Part shown: one piece after another, positions 15,982 through 25,039 of the stretch
Numbering within the stretch: the stretch's first letter is position 1
Layout of the letters: every line of letters begins with the position of its first letter
Assembly: GCA_910584475.1 (NCBI GenBank)
Contig: CAJUBD010000002.1
Span: forward strand, 62,001 to 126,000
Direction of reading: 5' to 3'
Length of the DNA: 64,000 bases
Source: an uncultured Treponema sp.
GTDB lineage: Bacteria; Spirochaetota; Spirochaetia; Treponematales; Treponemataceae
Position numbers and translations under genes: made by a program
Notes under the pieces: model-generated
Told to the model about the DNA's origin: nothing
Databases searched by the model: none
Seen by the model: only the letters and a program-made list of their open reading frames with translations

Positions 15982-18021
15982 TTTTCTTAAAAGTTTTGAC
16001 AAGAAATCCATATTCACAGGTTTTTCGATGACTTGGTTCATTCCGCTTTTATATGCTCGAAGTTTGTCGCTTTCCAAAGTGTTCGCCGTGATTGCAAAAA
16101 TCGGAATTGATGCCGCATCTTTTCGGTCAAGCGCGCGAATTGCTTTCGTCGCTTCATAGCCGTTCATTCGAGGCATTTGTATGTCCATTAAAATCAAGTC
16201 GTAATAATTTTCTTCGCTCGCCTTAAAAATTTTAAGAGCCTCAAGTCCATCGCAAGCCGCGTCCACTTCGATGCCTCCTTCGTGGAGGATTTCCAAAGTT
16301 ATTTCGCGGTTTAACTCGTTGTCTTCCACCAAAAGCACGCGCTTGTTTTCCTTGTTTGAAGAAGTCCATTTGTGCTTTGTAATTTCTTCGGAAAGATCTT
16401 GCTCTTGCTGTCGGCATTCTTTGAAAGGAATCTTTATCGTGATTGTAGTGCCCCTTCCGATTTGGCTTTGCGATTCGGCAGTGCCGCCCATTGCCTCCAC
16501 GAGTTTTTTCGTAATCGTGAGTCCAAGTCCTGTACCCGCAATTTTGCTGGCCGTCGTATTTTGCCCTCGCACGAAAGGCTGCCACATTCGTTCAATAAGA
16601 TCTTCGTCCACCCCGCAACCTGTGTCGCTGACGATGAATGTGTAGCATTTTTTTTCGGAGCACAAGTCAGTGTTTTCGCTTTCGGAAATGCTAAATGAAA
16701 TCGATCCGCCGTTTGGCGTGTAGTTCACCGCGTTCTGCAAAATGTTCGAAAGGATTCGGTTCAAATTTGGCGTATCGGCAAAAATATTTTCATGCGCGAT
16801 TTCCAAAGAAAGATTGTAGTTCAATTTTTTTTCGGCGATTTGCGAGCGAAAAACATCGGTAAGAATTTCCGCCTGCTTTCTCAAATTGCATGGTTCCTCT
16901 TTGAGCTTGAGATTGCCGCTTTCGATTTGTGTCATGTTCAAAACTGCGTTTATCAAATTCACGAGAAGATTTCCAGAAATCCTGATTTTTTCGAGATAAT
17001 TCAAAACGCGGTTTTTGTCGCCGTCGATGTTTTTCTGAGCCAATTCCGCAAATCCCATAATCGCGTTGATCGGCGTTTTGAGGTCATGGCTCATGTTGAA
17101 CAAAAACGAGGACTTAGCGTTATTTTCGAGCAAGGCGTTGTTCAGTTCAAATTCCATTTTGAGCGTCTGCATGTTTTCGTCTTGAATTTTTTGCATTTGC
17201 TCCGTAACATTTTTAAGTGCTTGCACCGCGAATTGGCTCTCGCCTTTTACTGGCGCGATCGAAAGCTGTATGTACTTGTAGTCGCCATTCCCATTGGCAC
17301 AACGGAAAATGTAGAGAATGCTTTTGTTTTTGGTGATTTTGGATTTTATATTTTCAATGTCGATCGATTTCAAATAAGTGGCTCGGTCTTCAGGAATTAT
17401 GTATTTTTCGGCAAACTCATTATTCGTGCCGTAAAAGTCGCGCTCTACATGCGAGCCTTTGAAAGTATCGCGAACGATTTCTTCGGCGACTGGCTCGTCC
17501 CAAGCATAAGGCGTCATCGTACGTTGTTCCAAGTTCACAAGGTAAATCGAATTGTAGCCGTTGGAAAGTCCTTCTATTACGCTTTGCTTGCGACGGTCTT
17601 CCATTTGCAGACGATGCTTTTCCGTAGCATCGTCAATGAAAACATAGAAAACATCTCCGTAAACTTCCGTGTGCACGAAATGGCCGTAGTCCACAATCCA
17701 ACGCACTTGTCCGTCCTTGCGGATGATTCTGTATTCAACATAGTCAAGGTCGTATACGCTCGATTCGATTTGTTCTTTTATGCTGCGCTCGACTTCTTCG
17801 ATGTCATCAGGATGAACCATCGTCTTGAACGAATTTTTCGTAAGCGCGCGAAATTCGCCTTCCGTTTCACAGCCGAAAATTCGCAATGTCGCGCTGTTCA
17901 CATAAATGAAATTCTCGTCGCCCGTGGCTCGGTAAATGAAAAATCCCCCGGGCATGCTTTCTGCGAATTGCGTTTCAATTGCGAGCGCCTTGTCGTCCAG
18001 TTTTACGGAAACGTTGCTCAT
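15976..18021 (-). CDS. PAS-containing hybrid sensor histidine kinase
   Basis: The 681-residue protein has no membrane segment and is predicted cytoplasmic. A PAS domain (about 15-135) with Val-His-Pro-Asp-Asp and a second PAS-like region (about 150-275) come first. A coiled coil (275-300) and the HisKA domain follow, with phospho-acceptor His312 in Met-Ser-His-Asp-Leu-Lys-Thr-Pro. The HATPase domain (about 415-535) has Asp-Thr-Gly-Cys-Gly and Gly-Thr-Gly-Leu-Gly-Leu. The C-terminal receiver domain (about 560-681) has Asp567, phospho-acceptor Asp613 and Lys667. The output partner is not encoded nearby; a phosphotransfer protein elsewhere is expected. The start has AGAGGA 6 nt upstream. It converges on murB with overlapping stops. 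Confidence 0.93.
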   Translation of the reverse strand: MSNVSVKLDDKALAIETQFAESMPGGFFIYRATGDENFIYVNSATLRIFGCETEGEFRALTKNSFKTMVHPDDIEEVERSIKEQIESSVYDLDYVEYRIIRKDGQVRWIVDYGHFVHTEVYGDVFYVFIDDATEKHRLQMEDRRKQSVIEGLSNGYNSIYLVNLEQRTMTPYAWDEPVAEEIVRDTFKGSHVERDFYGTNNEFAEKYIIPEDRATYLKSIDIENIKSKITKNKSILYIFRCANGNGDYKYIQLSIAPVKGESQFAVQALKNVTEQMQKIQDENMQTLKMEFELNNALLENNAKSSFLFNMSHDLKTPINAIMGFAELAQKNIDGDKNRVLNYLEKIRISGNLLVNLINAVLNMTQIESGNLKLKEEPCNLRKQAEILTDVFRSQIAEKKLNYNLSLEIAHENIFADTPNLNRILSNILQNAVNYTPNGGSISFSISESENTDLCSEKKCYTFIVSDTGCGVDEDLIERMWQPFVRGQNTTASKIAGTGLGLTITKKLVEAMGGTAESQSQIGRGTTITIKIPFKECRQQEQDLSEEITKHKWTSSNKENKRVLLVEDNELNREITLEILHEGGIEVDAACDGLEALKIFKASEENYYDLILMDIQMPRMNGYEATKAIRALDRKDAASIPIFAITANTLESDKLRAYKSGMNQVIEKPVNMDFLSKLLRKL

Positions 18022-18336
18022 AGTTCCTCTTGCGAAAATTGTATCACAATTCGCTGAAAATATCTAGTGTAAAAAGTGCGCGGCGGAAAGATTGGGCGCG
18101 GATTTTTGCTTCTGCTTTTTTGCCAAAACCTGCTCGTTTGAATTGTCCGCGCGCTTGCTTTAATTCGCTCAGTTTCGCTGCCAGAAATTTATCTCACGCC
18201 GTTGCCTGCGAAGCTGATTTCTTCACGAGCCTTAAAGATAAGAGAAATCGCAAGGCTTGACAGCGAGGAGAATGTGTGGTAGAATTCTCGAAGAATTCGC
18301 AAAAAAAGCGAAAAATAATTTCATTTGGAGGAAAAA
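18022..18336 (+). promoter_or_regulatory. Gap with strong promoter for the G8 lipoprotein
   Basis: The gap between the divergent kinase and lipoprotein genes has a near-consensus promoter, TTGACA (18257-18262), 17-bp spacer, TAGAAT (18280-18285). A small GAATTCTCGAAGAATTC palindrome follows it, then GGAGG (18327-18331), 5 nt before the ATG at 18337. The part from 18060 to 18250 holds a diverged copy of the GAAATTTATCTCACG repeat (18183-18198) and no gene that I can support. Confidence 0.7.
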
Positions 18337-19647
18337 ATGAAAAACACATTCACCTGTATGGGGGGGGTATTAACTAGCCTCCTTTTGGCACTTCTCTTCT
18401 CTTTCGCGTCGTGTGACAACGGCAGCACTTCAAGTCCGCAAAAAGACTATTTGGACATTGACTATTCGCTCGGCACTACGCCCGCCGAAAACTTGAAATT
18501 TGAAAACGAAAACTTTTCCATATCACCCGACGAAGAAGGCATTTACATTAAGTATACGCTTCCACAAGGACAAACGGTTCAAAGCTGTACCGCGCGCATC
18601 GACGGGATCGGTCTGGTTCACGAAAACTTCGGCTTGGAGGGCCAAAGCGAGGGCGAGCTGTTTTATCCTTTTGTCACGCCCGGTAAGGAATACAAGGTGC
18701 GCTTCATCTTCAACAAGCCCGAGAAAAAAGACCCAAGCGACGACCGCTTTACGGTTTACGATGATGGCGAAACTATGGTCGGCTGGTTCGAGACGACCGT
18801 AAAAGCCGGCGCGAATAGCAAAGGCGAAGTGCGCTTGGAAAAAGGCGGCGCGATAGACATAGACAAAAATGGCGATTTTAAGTTTAAGGAAAGGCCGAAT
18901 TTCCGCAACGAAGATCTGCTTACAGGAAGCGGCTACGATTGGATTATAGAAATCGGATTAAACAAGGGCATTTCTTGGATGCATGGCGACAAGCGCAGGT
19001 CGTGGTGGATGACGACCGCCACAATTCCGCAGACAAAAATCACAGAAACGCGCAACCTGTATAGTCATTTATCGCAAGACGATGCGAAAATTGACTTTAT
19101 CTGCGTCCGGCCGGCAATGCAATACGAGCACAACGGCAAGGAATACAGGTACCTGTGGGACAATATTTTTGTCAAAGATTGCGATTGTACCGCTTTGGCG
19201 GAATTGTTGACAGAAATCGACATTTCTTCTCAAGCGAATAAAATTGTCGGAACGTGGAGACTTAATTACGAAGGTCTTGAAAGCAGATATGACATAAAAG
19301 TATATGAAATAACCTTAACCATTGATTCAGAGAATGTGAGATCAAATGAGGTCGTTGTATATCAAAAGCGTAACGGAGATGAATTCACTGAAAAGGAAAA
19401 AGAAGAATTTGACGTAGGTAAAGATGGTACTTCAATTTCCTCTGATAACAAAACAATTACTGCAAAATATTCCGAAACAGAACCCATTTCTGAATATTTT
19501 GCAGACGAAAAATATGACCACCCCGATTACACCCGTCATTACACGGTAAAACTTTTCAAAGGCGGAAGCACATTGCGAATAATCCGCTCTGGCATAAATG
19601 AGGGAGAAAAATATGAATGGTGGGATGACTACAAAAAAGTAAAGTAA
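18337..19647 (+). CDS. Lipoprotein of unknown function with a poly-G tract in its signal peptide
   Basis: The 436-residue product starts at ATG 18337 (GGAGG 5 nt upstream). The signal peptide ends in Phe-Ala-Ser-Cys26, a spirochaetal lipobox, followed by Asp-Asn-Gly-Ser. The mature protein has two parts. Residues about 45-285 are rich in Gly and aromatic residues, with Trp-Trp-Met-Thr-Thr and Arg-Tyr-Leu-Trp-Asp-Asn-Ile segments. Residues about 290-436 look like a lipocalin- or beta-barrel-like domain (Ile-Val-Gly-Thr-Trp-Arg-Leu, then alternating strands). No family is recognised. Codons 8-11 contain eight consecutive G (18360-18367); a change of one G would abolish the protein, so surface-antigen phase variation is possible. 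Confidence 0.75.
   Translation: MKNTFTCMGGVLTSLLLALLFSFASCDNGSTSSPQKDYLDIDYSLGTTPAENLKFENENFSISPDEEGIYIKYTLPQGQTVQSCTARIDGIGLVHENFGLEGQSEGELFYPFVTPGKEYKVRFIFNKPEKKDPSDDRFTVYDDGETMVGWFETTVKAGANSKGEVRLEKGGAIDIDKNGDFKFKERPNFRNEDLLTGSGYDWIIEIGLNKGISWMHGDKRRSWWMTTATIPQTKITETRNLYSHLSQDDAKIDFICVRPAMQYEHNGKEYRYLWDNIFVKDCDCTALAELLTEIDISSQANKIVGTWRLNYEGLESRYDIKVYEITLTIDSENVRSNEVVVYQKRNGDEFTEKEKEEFDVGKDGTSISSDNKTITAKYSETEPISEYFADEKYDHPDYTRHYTVKLFKGGSTLRIIRSGINEGEKYEWWDDYKKVK
18360..18367 (+). repeat. G8 homopolymer in coding sequence
   Basis: Eight consecutive G lie at codons 8-11 of the lipoprotein gene, inside the signal peptide. It is the longest G or C run I noticed in the window; the next is C6 at 23901-23906 in metN. 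Slipped-strand changes at poly-G tracts are a known phase-variation route in Treponema pallidum. Confidence 0.8.
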
Positions 19648-19655
19648 CTGTTCAA

Positions 19656-19687
19656 AAAAGAGCGGCACGAAATCGTGCCGCTCTTTT
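19656..19687. terminator. Bidirectional rho-independent terminator
   Basis: AAAAGAGCGGCACGA (19656-19670) and its exact complement (19673-19687) form a 15-bp stem with a 2-nt loop, A-rich on one side and T-rich on the other. It serves both the lipoprotein gene and the convergent ankyrin gene. Confidence 0.92.
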
Positions 19688-19711
19688 GCCATGTGGCTGC
19701 GCATGTAAAAA

Positions 19712-22573
19712 TTATCGCGCGTTGTCCGATCCGACTTGTGCGCTCAAGAGTCGCGCGTTGTCCATTTTTTTCCAGTTTCTCGCCACATCATAAGGAGTCT
19801 CACCTGAAACGTTCTTCGCGTTTTTGTCCAGCCCCAAATCCAAAAGGCGTTCGAGAGTTTCCTGGTCTGCAAGGCGGGCGGCGTAATGCAAAAGCGTATT
19901 GCCGCGCATGTCGGTCTTGTCTTTCGCATATTTTACGATGTAGCCCAAAAGCTCAGCACTTCTGTCTTTGAATGCGAAAGTCACGGCGTTGTCGCCTTTG
20001 GAATTTATTTCGATAAAAGGATTCGCGCCTTTTTCCAAAAGCAAGGCAGCCTTGTCTTTCTGTCCGCTCGCCACCGCCAGCGAAAGGGGCGTGTAGCCAA
20101 ACGTGTTTCGCGTGTCAAAAGGATAGCCGTTAGCCACGAGTGAATTTATCACCGAATCATCGGCGCGCGCCTGAATCGCTATGTGCACCGGCGTGTTTCC
20201 GTCCGAATCCGTCAGCATCTTGTCTTTGCCCAAAACCGCGTACATCAAATTTTTTTGCTTCGGAAAAGTGAGCGCGAGCGGAGTCATTCCGTTTTTGTCG
20301 CGAGTGAGCGGATTCGCTCCTGCCATGCGAAGCTCGTCGATTATTTGCCTTTCGCCCAAAAGTGCGGCATCGTGATACGGCGTTCTTCCGTCCATGTCTT
20401 GAATCTGCGGATTTGCCTTTGAGGAAAGCAAAAGTCTCACCATATCATAGCTGTTCGCCCGAACCGCTCCGCTCAATGCCGTGCGCCCTGTGGTGTCGAA
20501 GCTGTTTGGATTCGCTCCGCGCGCGATGAGGAAGCTTGCCATCGAAATGTTTCCTTCGATCGCGGCTTCGTCGAGCGGTGTCTTTCCGGCGATGTTCTGC
20601 GCGTTTACATCGATGCCTAAATTCGAAAGTTGCTCTGCGACGGAAAGCGCGTCCCACCTTACCGCCACATGGAGCGCGGAACTTCCCAAATTGTCGCGTT
20701 CTTGAATGTTCGCACCTTTTTTCGCAAGCGTCATGATTGTGCTTGGATTGTCGGATTTCGCCGCGCTGAAAATCGGAGTTTCGCCATTGCTGTTTTCGGC
20801 GTTAACATCGCAGCCTTTTTGGATCAAAAGCTCGAGCGTTTCTTCTGGAAGCCGCCATTCCGCCGCATAGTGCAGGACGGTATTTCCACTTCCGTCTGTC
20901 GAAGAAATCGTTTCGGAATTCAAAATCCATTGTTCGCTGCCGTTCTTACCTTCAAGCGCAAGACGCAGGGGCGAAATATTTTTTGTGTTCGCGGAAAAAA
21001 TGTCCGCGCCACGAGAAAGAAGAAGTTCTCCCGCGCTGCGATTGTTTTTTTGCACCGCAATGAAAAGCGCATTTTCTCCGTCACGATTGCGGGCGTTTAT
21101 GTTCGAGTCGAGATTCGCTATGTATTCGACTTTTGAAAAATCCGCGTTTCGCTTCAAAGCGACAATGAGAGGCGTGTTTCCTTCCGAGTCCGTCGAAGAA
21201 ACGTTCTTTTCGACAATCAAGGATTTGTACATATTGTCATTGCGATTCAAGACGCTTATGAGAGGCGTTTCTTTTTTTGCGTCCTCCGCATGAATGTCCG
21301 CGCCGTTCATGGCATAGAAGCGCACTTGCTCCGCGTCGTTGTGCTCAATCGATGCCGCTATCGGAGTGAGACCTCGTTTGTTCCTGACATTTACGTCCGC
21401 TCCCGCCCGCATTAAATTTTCGAGGATTTGCGTGCGTATCGCCGTCATCGATGCTATGTGCAAAACCGTGTCGCCATACATATCCTTTTGGTTTATGTTC
21501 GCGCCGTGAGAAATCAAAAGCCCATAGATTTCCGCCTGCTTTTCAGGCGGTATCAAAATCAAAAGAGGAGTTTTTCCCAAACTGTCCTTGCTGTTCACGT
21601 CCGAGCCTTTTGAAATCAGCTGACGGGCGATTTCACTGTTGCCGTATCGCACCGCCTCGTGCAAAGGCGTAGTGCCCGAAATATCCTGCGCTTTTATGTC
21701 CGCGCCCTTGTTCAAAAGATATTGGGCGATTCCCGCGTGCCCGTAAATCGCGGCAAGATGTAGCGGAGTTTGTCCATCGTCCATTCTAATGGAAAGGTTT
21801 CTTTGAATTACGGCATCTTCAAAATACTTCGCGTCGCAATCGACTTCTTCCGCCCCCGCGAGAAGCAAGTCCGCCGCAATTTCCGCGCAGACTACCGTGT
21901 CGGGATTTTTCAGCGCAAGGGCGAGCGGCGTTTCTTGCGCCGAATTCTTTTTGTCGATGTCGAGTTTTTTGTTTATGCAATATCCGAGCGCCTTTTGATT
22001 GCGCGTTAGGACAAAGTAATGCACAATTCCGTTTCCGTTGTTCACGTCGCGCAAAATCGAAGTCTGCTCGTTTATCATTATGTCATAATATATGTTGCTT
22101 TTTGCAATGGCAATTTCAAGCGCGCTTTTTCCTTCGGCATTGAGCGCGAAGATGTCCGCGCCCAAAGATGTAAGTGCTCTCGCGGATTCATACGAATCGT
22201 TTGCTATCGCGACATGCAGCGGAGTGTCGCCCCTATTGTTTTTCAATTCTGTGTCCGCGCCTTTTACTATCAAAAAGGTCACCAAGTCGGACTCGTTGAG
22301 CTTTGCGGCGACATGTAGCGCGGTATCGCCGTCTTCGTCGACATTGTTTATTTCGGCTTGATTCGTGAAAAAACTTTTTGCCTTTTCGATTTCGCCGGCC
22401 ATAATAAATTCTTGCACCGTGCTAGGTGCCTTTTTCGCAGATTCGCATCCACTCAAAAAAAGCACGAGCGCGAAAAAAGAAAACGCTGTCAGAATGGCAG
22501 GTTGCTTCGCAACCACGAGTTTTCTTGCGAAAACTCGCCCAACTGGGTTTATGGCAAACAAATTATTTTTCAT
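19712..22573 (-). CDS. Giant ankyrin-repeat lipoprotein
   Basis: The product is 953 residues from ATG 22573, which has GGGG 8 nt upstream; the in-frame ATG at 22612 has no ribosome binding site. The lipobox Leu-Ser-Gly-Cys43 marks a lipoprotein. Residues about 60-945 are a continuous solenoid of more than twenty ankyrin repeats with the usual Gly-x-Thr-Pro-Leu-His-x-Ala and Gly-Ala-Asp/Asn motifs. Several repeats have an unusual Asp-Ser-Asp-Gly-Asn-Thr opening. It is presumably a periplasmic protein-binding scaffold. The signal peptide is abnormally long because a palindromic element (22500-22537) encodes residues 13-25 in its n-region. The gene converges on a shared terminator. Confidence 0.9.
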   Translation of the reverse strand: MKNNLFAINPVGRVFARKLVVAKQPAILTAFSFFALVLFLSGCESAKKAPSTVQEFIMAGEIEKAKSFFTNQAEINNVDEDGDTALHVAAKLNESDLVTFLIVKGADTELKNNRGDTPLHVAIANDSYESARALTSLGADIFALNAEGKSALEIAIAKSNIYYDIMINEQTSILRDVNNGNGIVHYFVLTRNQKALGYCINKKLDIDKKNSAQETPLALALKNPDTVVCAEIAADLLLAGAEEVDCDAKYFEDAVIQRNLSIRMDDGQTPLHLAAIYGHAGIAQYLLNKGADIKAQDISGTTPLHEAVRYGNSEIARQLISKGSDVNSKDSLGKTPLLILIPPEKQAEIYGLLISHGANINQKDMYGDTVLHIASMTAIRTQILENLMRAGADVNVRNKRGLTPIAASIEHNDAEQVRFYAMNGADIHAEDAKKETPLISVLNRNDNMYKSLIVEKNVSSTDSEGNTPLIVALKRNADFSKVEYIANLDSNINARNRDGENALFIAVQKNNRSAGELLLSRGADIFSANTKNISPLRLALEGKNGSEQWILNSETISSTDGSGNTVLHYAAEWRLPEETLELLIQKGCDVNAENSNGETPIFSAAKSDNPSTIMTLAKKGANIQERDNLGSSALHVAVRWDALSVAEQLSNLGIDVNAQNIAGKTPLDEAAIEGNISMASFLIARGANPNSFDTTGRTALSGAVRANSYDMVRLLLSSKANPQIQDMDGRTPYHDAALLGERQIIDELRMAGANPLTRDKNGMTPLALTFPKQKNLMYAVLGKDKMLTDSDGNTPVHIAIQARADDSVINSLVANGYPFDTRNTFGYTPLSLAVASGQKDKAALLLEKGANPFIEINSKGDNAVTFAFKDRSAELLGYIVKYAKDKTDMRGNTLLHYAARLADQETLERLLDLGLDKNAKNVSGETPYDVARNWKKMDNARLLSAQVGSDNAR
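22500..22537 (-). repeat. Palindromic element within the ankyrin lipoprotein signal peptide
   Basis: GAGTTTTcttgcgAAAACTC (22517-22536) and the adjacent hairpin GGTTGC/GCAACC (22500-22514) lie wholly inside the coding region. They encode Arg-Val-Phe-Ala-Arg-Lys-Leu-Val-Val-Ala-Lys-Gln-Pro. The hydrophobic core and lipobox follow intact, so the insertion only lengthened the basic n-region. Confidence 0.8.
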
Positions 22574-22797
22574 TGAGCATACCCCGCAAAAAATTTTCAA
22601 CTTTTTCGCCATTTAAAAGCGCAGCTTCGCAATGAAATGTCTCGCACGAGCGCGCAGCAAGAAGTTTCAAGCGGAGTTACGGTCAATCAATAAGCGAATT
22701 TTGAAAAAAATCCGGGTCAAAACTTGCCGCGAAATTTTAACGACAAATTTTGACATCTGTTTTAATTTTCGGAAAGAAAAGTCGCGGAGTTTAGAAT

Positions 22798-23763
22798 TTA
22801 CTTTTTGTTTTTGCGCTTGTTTATCGTGCCAAGCATTTGATGCGATGAAAAATTATATGGATAGACTTCCAGAGCCTTGTTGTACCATTCAATTGCATTC
22901 GCCCATTTTTTCTGCTTGAAATAACTGTATCCGATTGCCGCACAAATCAAATGCAAATCCTGATCTTCTACGCGAATATATTTGTCTTTTAAAATCGAAA
23001 GCATCTTTCTTCGCCCCGAACGGACTTTTCCGATGGGCCACGGCGCATATACATCTTGCGCCACAACCAAAAATTGCGCTGTGCCGTTCGAGTAATCCAA
23101 GTTCACGGCCTTTTTCGCATACGAGCGCACTTTGAGCGCGTTGCCTAAAATGTACGTCCAGTTTTTCGCCGTGCAGTTCGCGGAAATCGAATGCGAGACA
23201 ATGGAATACGCGTCGCTTCCTTTTTTTATGTCAAGCGCGGCTTGTCCGTATTCGATTGCCTTGTCGAAAGCCGCGCCTGCCATCGCGGCGGAAGAATCGC
23301 CAGATTTGCTTTCCACATTTTTCAAATCCTCGAAAAGCGACAAATCAAAATTTTCGATGCAGGCGACACCGTAATAATATTCTGTGCGCGCAAGATGGAC
23401 GAGACGGGAATATTTGTCATGGAATTTTTCGGCGGAAGCAATCGCCGCTTCGTAAAGTTTTTTGCGCTGGCCGACAGAAGAAATTCCGTGATTGTAATAC
23501 AAATTCATAAATTCGATTTCTTCAGCCGTATAGGGCACATCGCGCTCAAAAGTCGAGGGAAGTCGCTTTTGGGATTTGCCGGAAATTTTTTCATCAGTCT
23601 CGTCATCAGATGCAAGCAATTCTTCCATGGATTGCCCCGCCAAATCCGCGTTTGAAAGAATTCGCTTTTTCAATTCCTCTTCGGTTTCTGAAAAAATTGT
23701 CGCCGCGATAAATAAAATCGTTGTCGTTAAAAAAAATTGCTTTGAAAAAAATACACTTGTCAT
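22798..23763 (-). CDS. Exported helical protein with TPR-like C-terminus
   Basis: The product is 321 residues from ATG 23763; an upstream in-frame ATG at 23808 would add 15 residues with no signal-peptide character. It has a signal peptide (hydrophobic segment to about residue 25, cleavage near Phe-Ser-Glu), an acidic linker (30-60) and a helical body. Two TPR-like units are visible near the end (Ala-Ile-Gly-Tyr-Ser-Tyr-Phe-Lys-Gln-Lys-Lys-Trp-Ala-Asn-Ala-Ile and the preceding Tyr-Ala-Lys-Lys-Ala-Val segment). The role is unknown, probably as a periplasmic protein-interaction platform. About 220 bp of repeat-like sequence separates it from the ankyrin gene, including a TTCGCAATGAAATGTCTCGC unit also seen at 53469. 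Confidence 0.65.
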   Translation of the reverse strand: MTSVFFSKQFFLTTTILFIAATIFSETEEELKKRILSNADLAGQSMEELLASDDETDEKISGKSQKRLPSTFERDVPYTAEEIEFMNLYYNHGISSVGQRKKLYEAAIASAEKFHDKYSRLVHLARTEYYYGVACIENFDLSLFEDLKNVESKSGDSSAAMAGAAFDKAIEYGQAALDIKKGSDAYSIVSHSISANCTAKNWTYILGNALKVRSYAKKAVNLDYSNGTAQFLVVAQDVYAPWPIGKVRSGRRKMLSILKDKYIRVEDQDLHLICAAIGYSYFKQKKWANAIEWYNKALEVYPYNFSSHQMLGTINKRKNKK

Positions 23764-23860
23764 ACAACACCTTGTCAAAAAACGATTTGACGGATTCTGA
23801 ATTTTCAATTAATATATATCAAAATTCAATTTTTTTCAAGTGTCTCCTAGCGAGGAAAAA

Positions 23861-24856
23861 ATGCAGATAAAACTTGATTCGTTGAGAAAATCTTATAGCA
23901 CCCCCCTTGGACAAAAAGTTTGCGCCGTGCAAGGAATCAGTTTGGAAATTCCTTCGAACACGATTTACGGAATCATCGGAAAAAGCGGCGCGGGAAAATC
24001 CACTTTGGTTCGCCTGATAAGTTTGCTCGAACGCCCCGACGAAGGAAGCGTTTTTTACGACAACCGCCGCGTTGACAATCTTTCCAAACAGGATTTGATC
24101 GAACAGCATCGCCGCACTGGAATGATCTTCCAGAATTTTAATTTGTTCAGTTCGAGGACGGCCGCGCAAAACATCGCGTATCCGCTGGAAATTTGCAAGA
24201 CGGAAAAAACGAAAATAAAATCGCGCGTGGAAGAGCTGCTTGAACTTGTCGGGCTTGCAGGACGCGGAGATGCGAGAATCAGCACTTTGAGCGGCGGACA
24301 AAAACAGCGCGTGGCGATTGCGCGCGCGCTCGCGAATTATCCGGACATTCTTTTTTGCGACGAGGCCACGAGCGCGCTTGACCCGCAGACCACTCGCTCG
24401 ATTTTGGATTTGATTCGCGACATTCAGAAAAAAATGAATTTGACCGTGGTGATGATAACCCATCAAATGGAAGTCGTCCGAGATGTATGTTCGCTTGTGA
24501 GCGTGCTTGACGAAGGCCTCGTAGTGGAAGAAGGAAGCGTCGAGCAAATCTTCACGTGCCCGAAAGCCGCCATAACAAAAGAATTTATGTCGAACATTCG
24601 CGCCGAAAATTTCGTGCGATGGTCGCATAAAAGCGGCGGCTACATTTTGCGCTTTTCGGGAAATGGTCCTGACGAGCCTTTGATAAATTCGCTGATAAAA
24701 AAATTCGATGTGGAAGTGAATATTTTCGGCGGCGGCATTCAAAAAATCCAAGACTCGAAAGTCGGAATTCTCAGCGCGGACATAAGCGGACGTGATTTGA
24801 AAAATGCAATTTCTTTTCTAAAAGACAATGGCGTTGCCGTAGAAAAAGGGGATTAA
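23861..24856 (+). CDS. metN: Methionine-type ABC transporter ATPase (MetN) without adjacent partners
   Basis: The product is 331 residues from ATG 23861 (GAGGA 5 nt upstream). Walker A Gly-Lys-Ser-Gly-Ala-Gly-Lys-Ser-Thr (about 38-46), signature Leu-Ser-Gly-Gly-Gln-Lys-Gln-Arg and Walker B Ile-Leu-Phe-Cys-Asp-Glu-Ala-Thr-Ser-Ala-Leu-Asp-Pro are all intact. The C-terminal 75 residues form the NIL regulatory domain (Ile-Leu-Arg-Phe-Ser-Gly, then Gly-Gly-Gly-Ile-Gln-Lys-Ile) that binds methionine and inhibits transport. It should energise uptake of methionine through MetI and MetQ, but neither is next to it. The next gene starts about 180 bp on and is unrelated. Confidence 0.88.
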   Translation: MQIKLDSLRKSYSTPLGQKVCAVQGISLEIPSNTIYGIIGKSGAGKSTLVRLISLLERPDEGSVFYDNRRVDNLSKQDLIEQHRRTGMIFQNFNLFSSRTAAQNIAYPLEICKTEKTKIKSRVEELLELVGLAGRGDARISTLSGGQKQRVAIARALANYPDILFCDEATSALDPQTTRSILDLIRDIQKKMNLTVVMITHQMEVVRDVCSLVSVLDEGLVVEEGSVEQIFTCPKAAITKEFMSNIRAENFVRWSHKSGGYILRFSGNGPDEPLINSLIKKFDVEVNIFGGGIQKIQDSKVGILSADISGRDLKNAISFLKDNGVAVEKGD

Positions 24857-24888
24857 AATAGCATGAAATGTTGCGTCATTTTTAAATT

Positions 24889-24966
24889 CGAGTTTTTTGG
24901 CGAAAACTCGCTTATTTAGCCGCAGCCCTTGACTTGCTAACAACTTCTCACTTCGTTGTGAAGTTG
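24889..24966. repeat. Mosaic palindromic repeat after metN
   Basis: CGAGTTTTttggcgAAAACTCG (24889-24910) is followed by a CAACTTC...GAAGTTG hairpin (24941-24966). The second module, CAACTTCTCACTTCG, also occurs at 54899 next to another GAGTTTT palindrome. It may terminate metN transcription. Confidence 0.8.
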
Positions 24967-25039
24967 CGCTTTTTTAATATAGTGAAAAAAGTAAAGGAAT
25001 TGAAACTTTTTTGCTATTTAAAAATTTAACGGAGTTTTT

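Noticed and set aside
16792..18057. Plus-strand open frame of 421 codons
   Set aside because: It lies antisense to the hybrid histidine kinase, whose motifs are intact.
23819..24751. Minus-strand open frame of 310 codons
   Set aside because: It is antisense to metN and has no recognisable domain.
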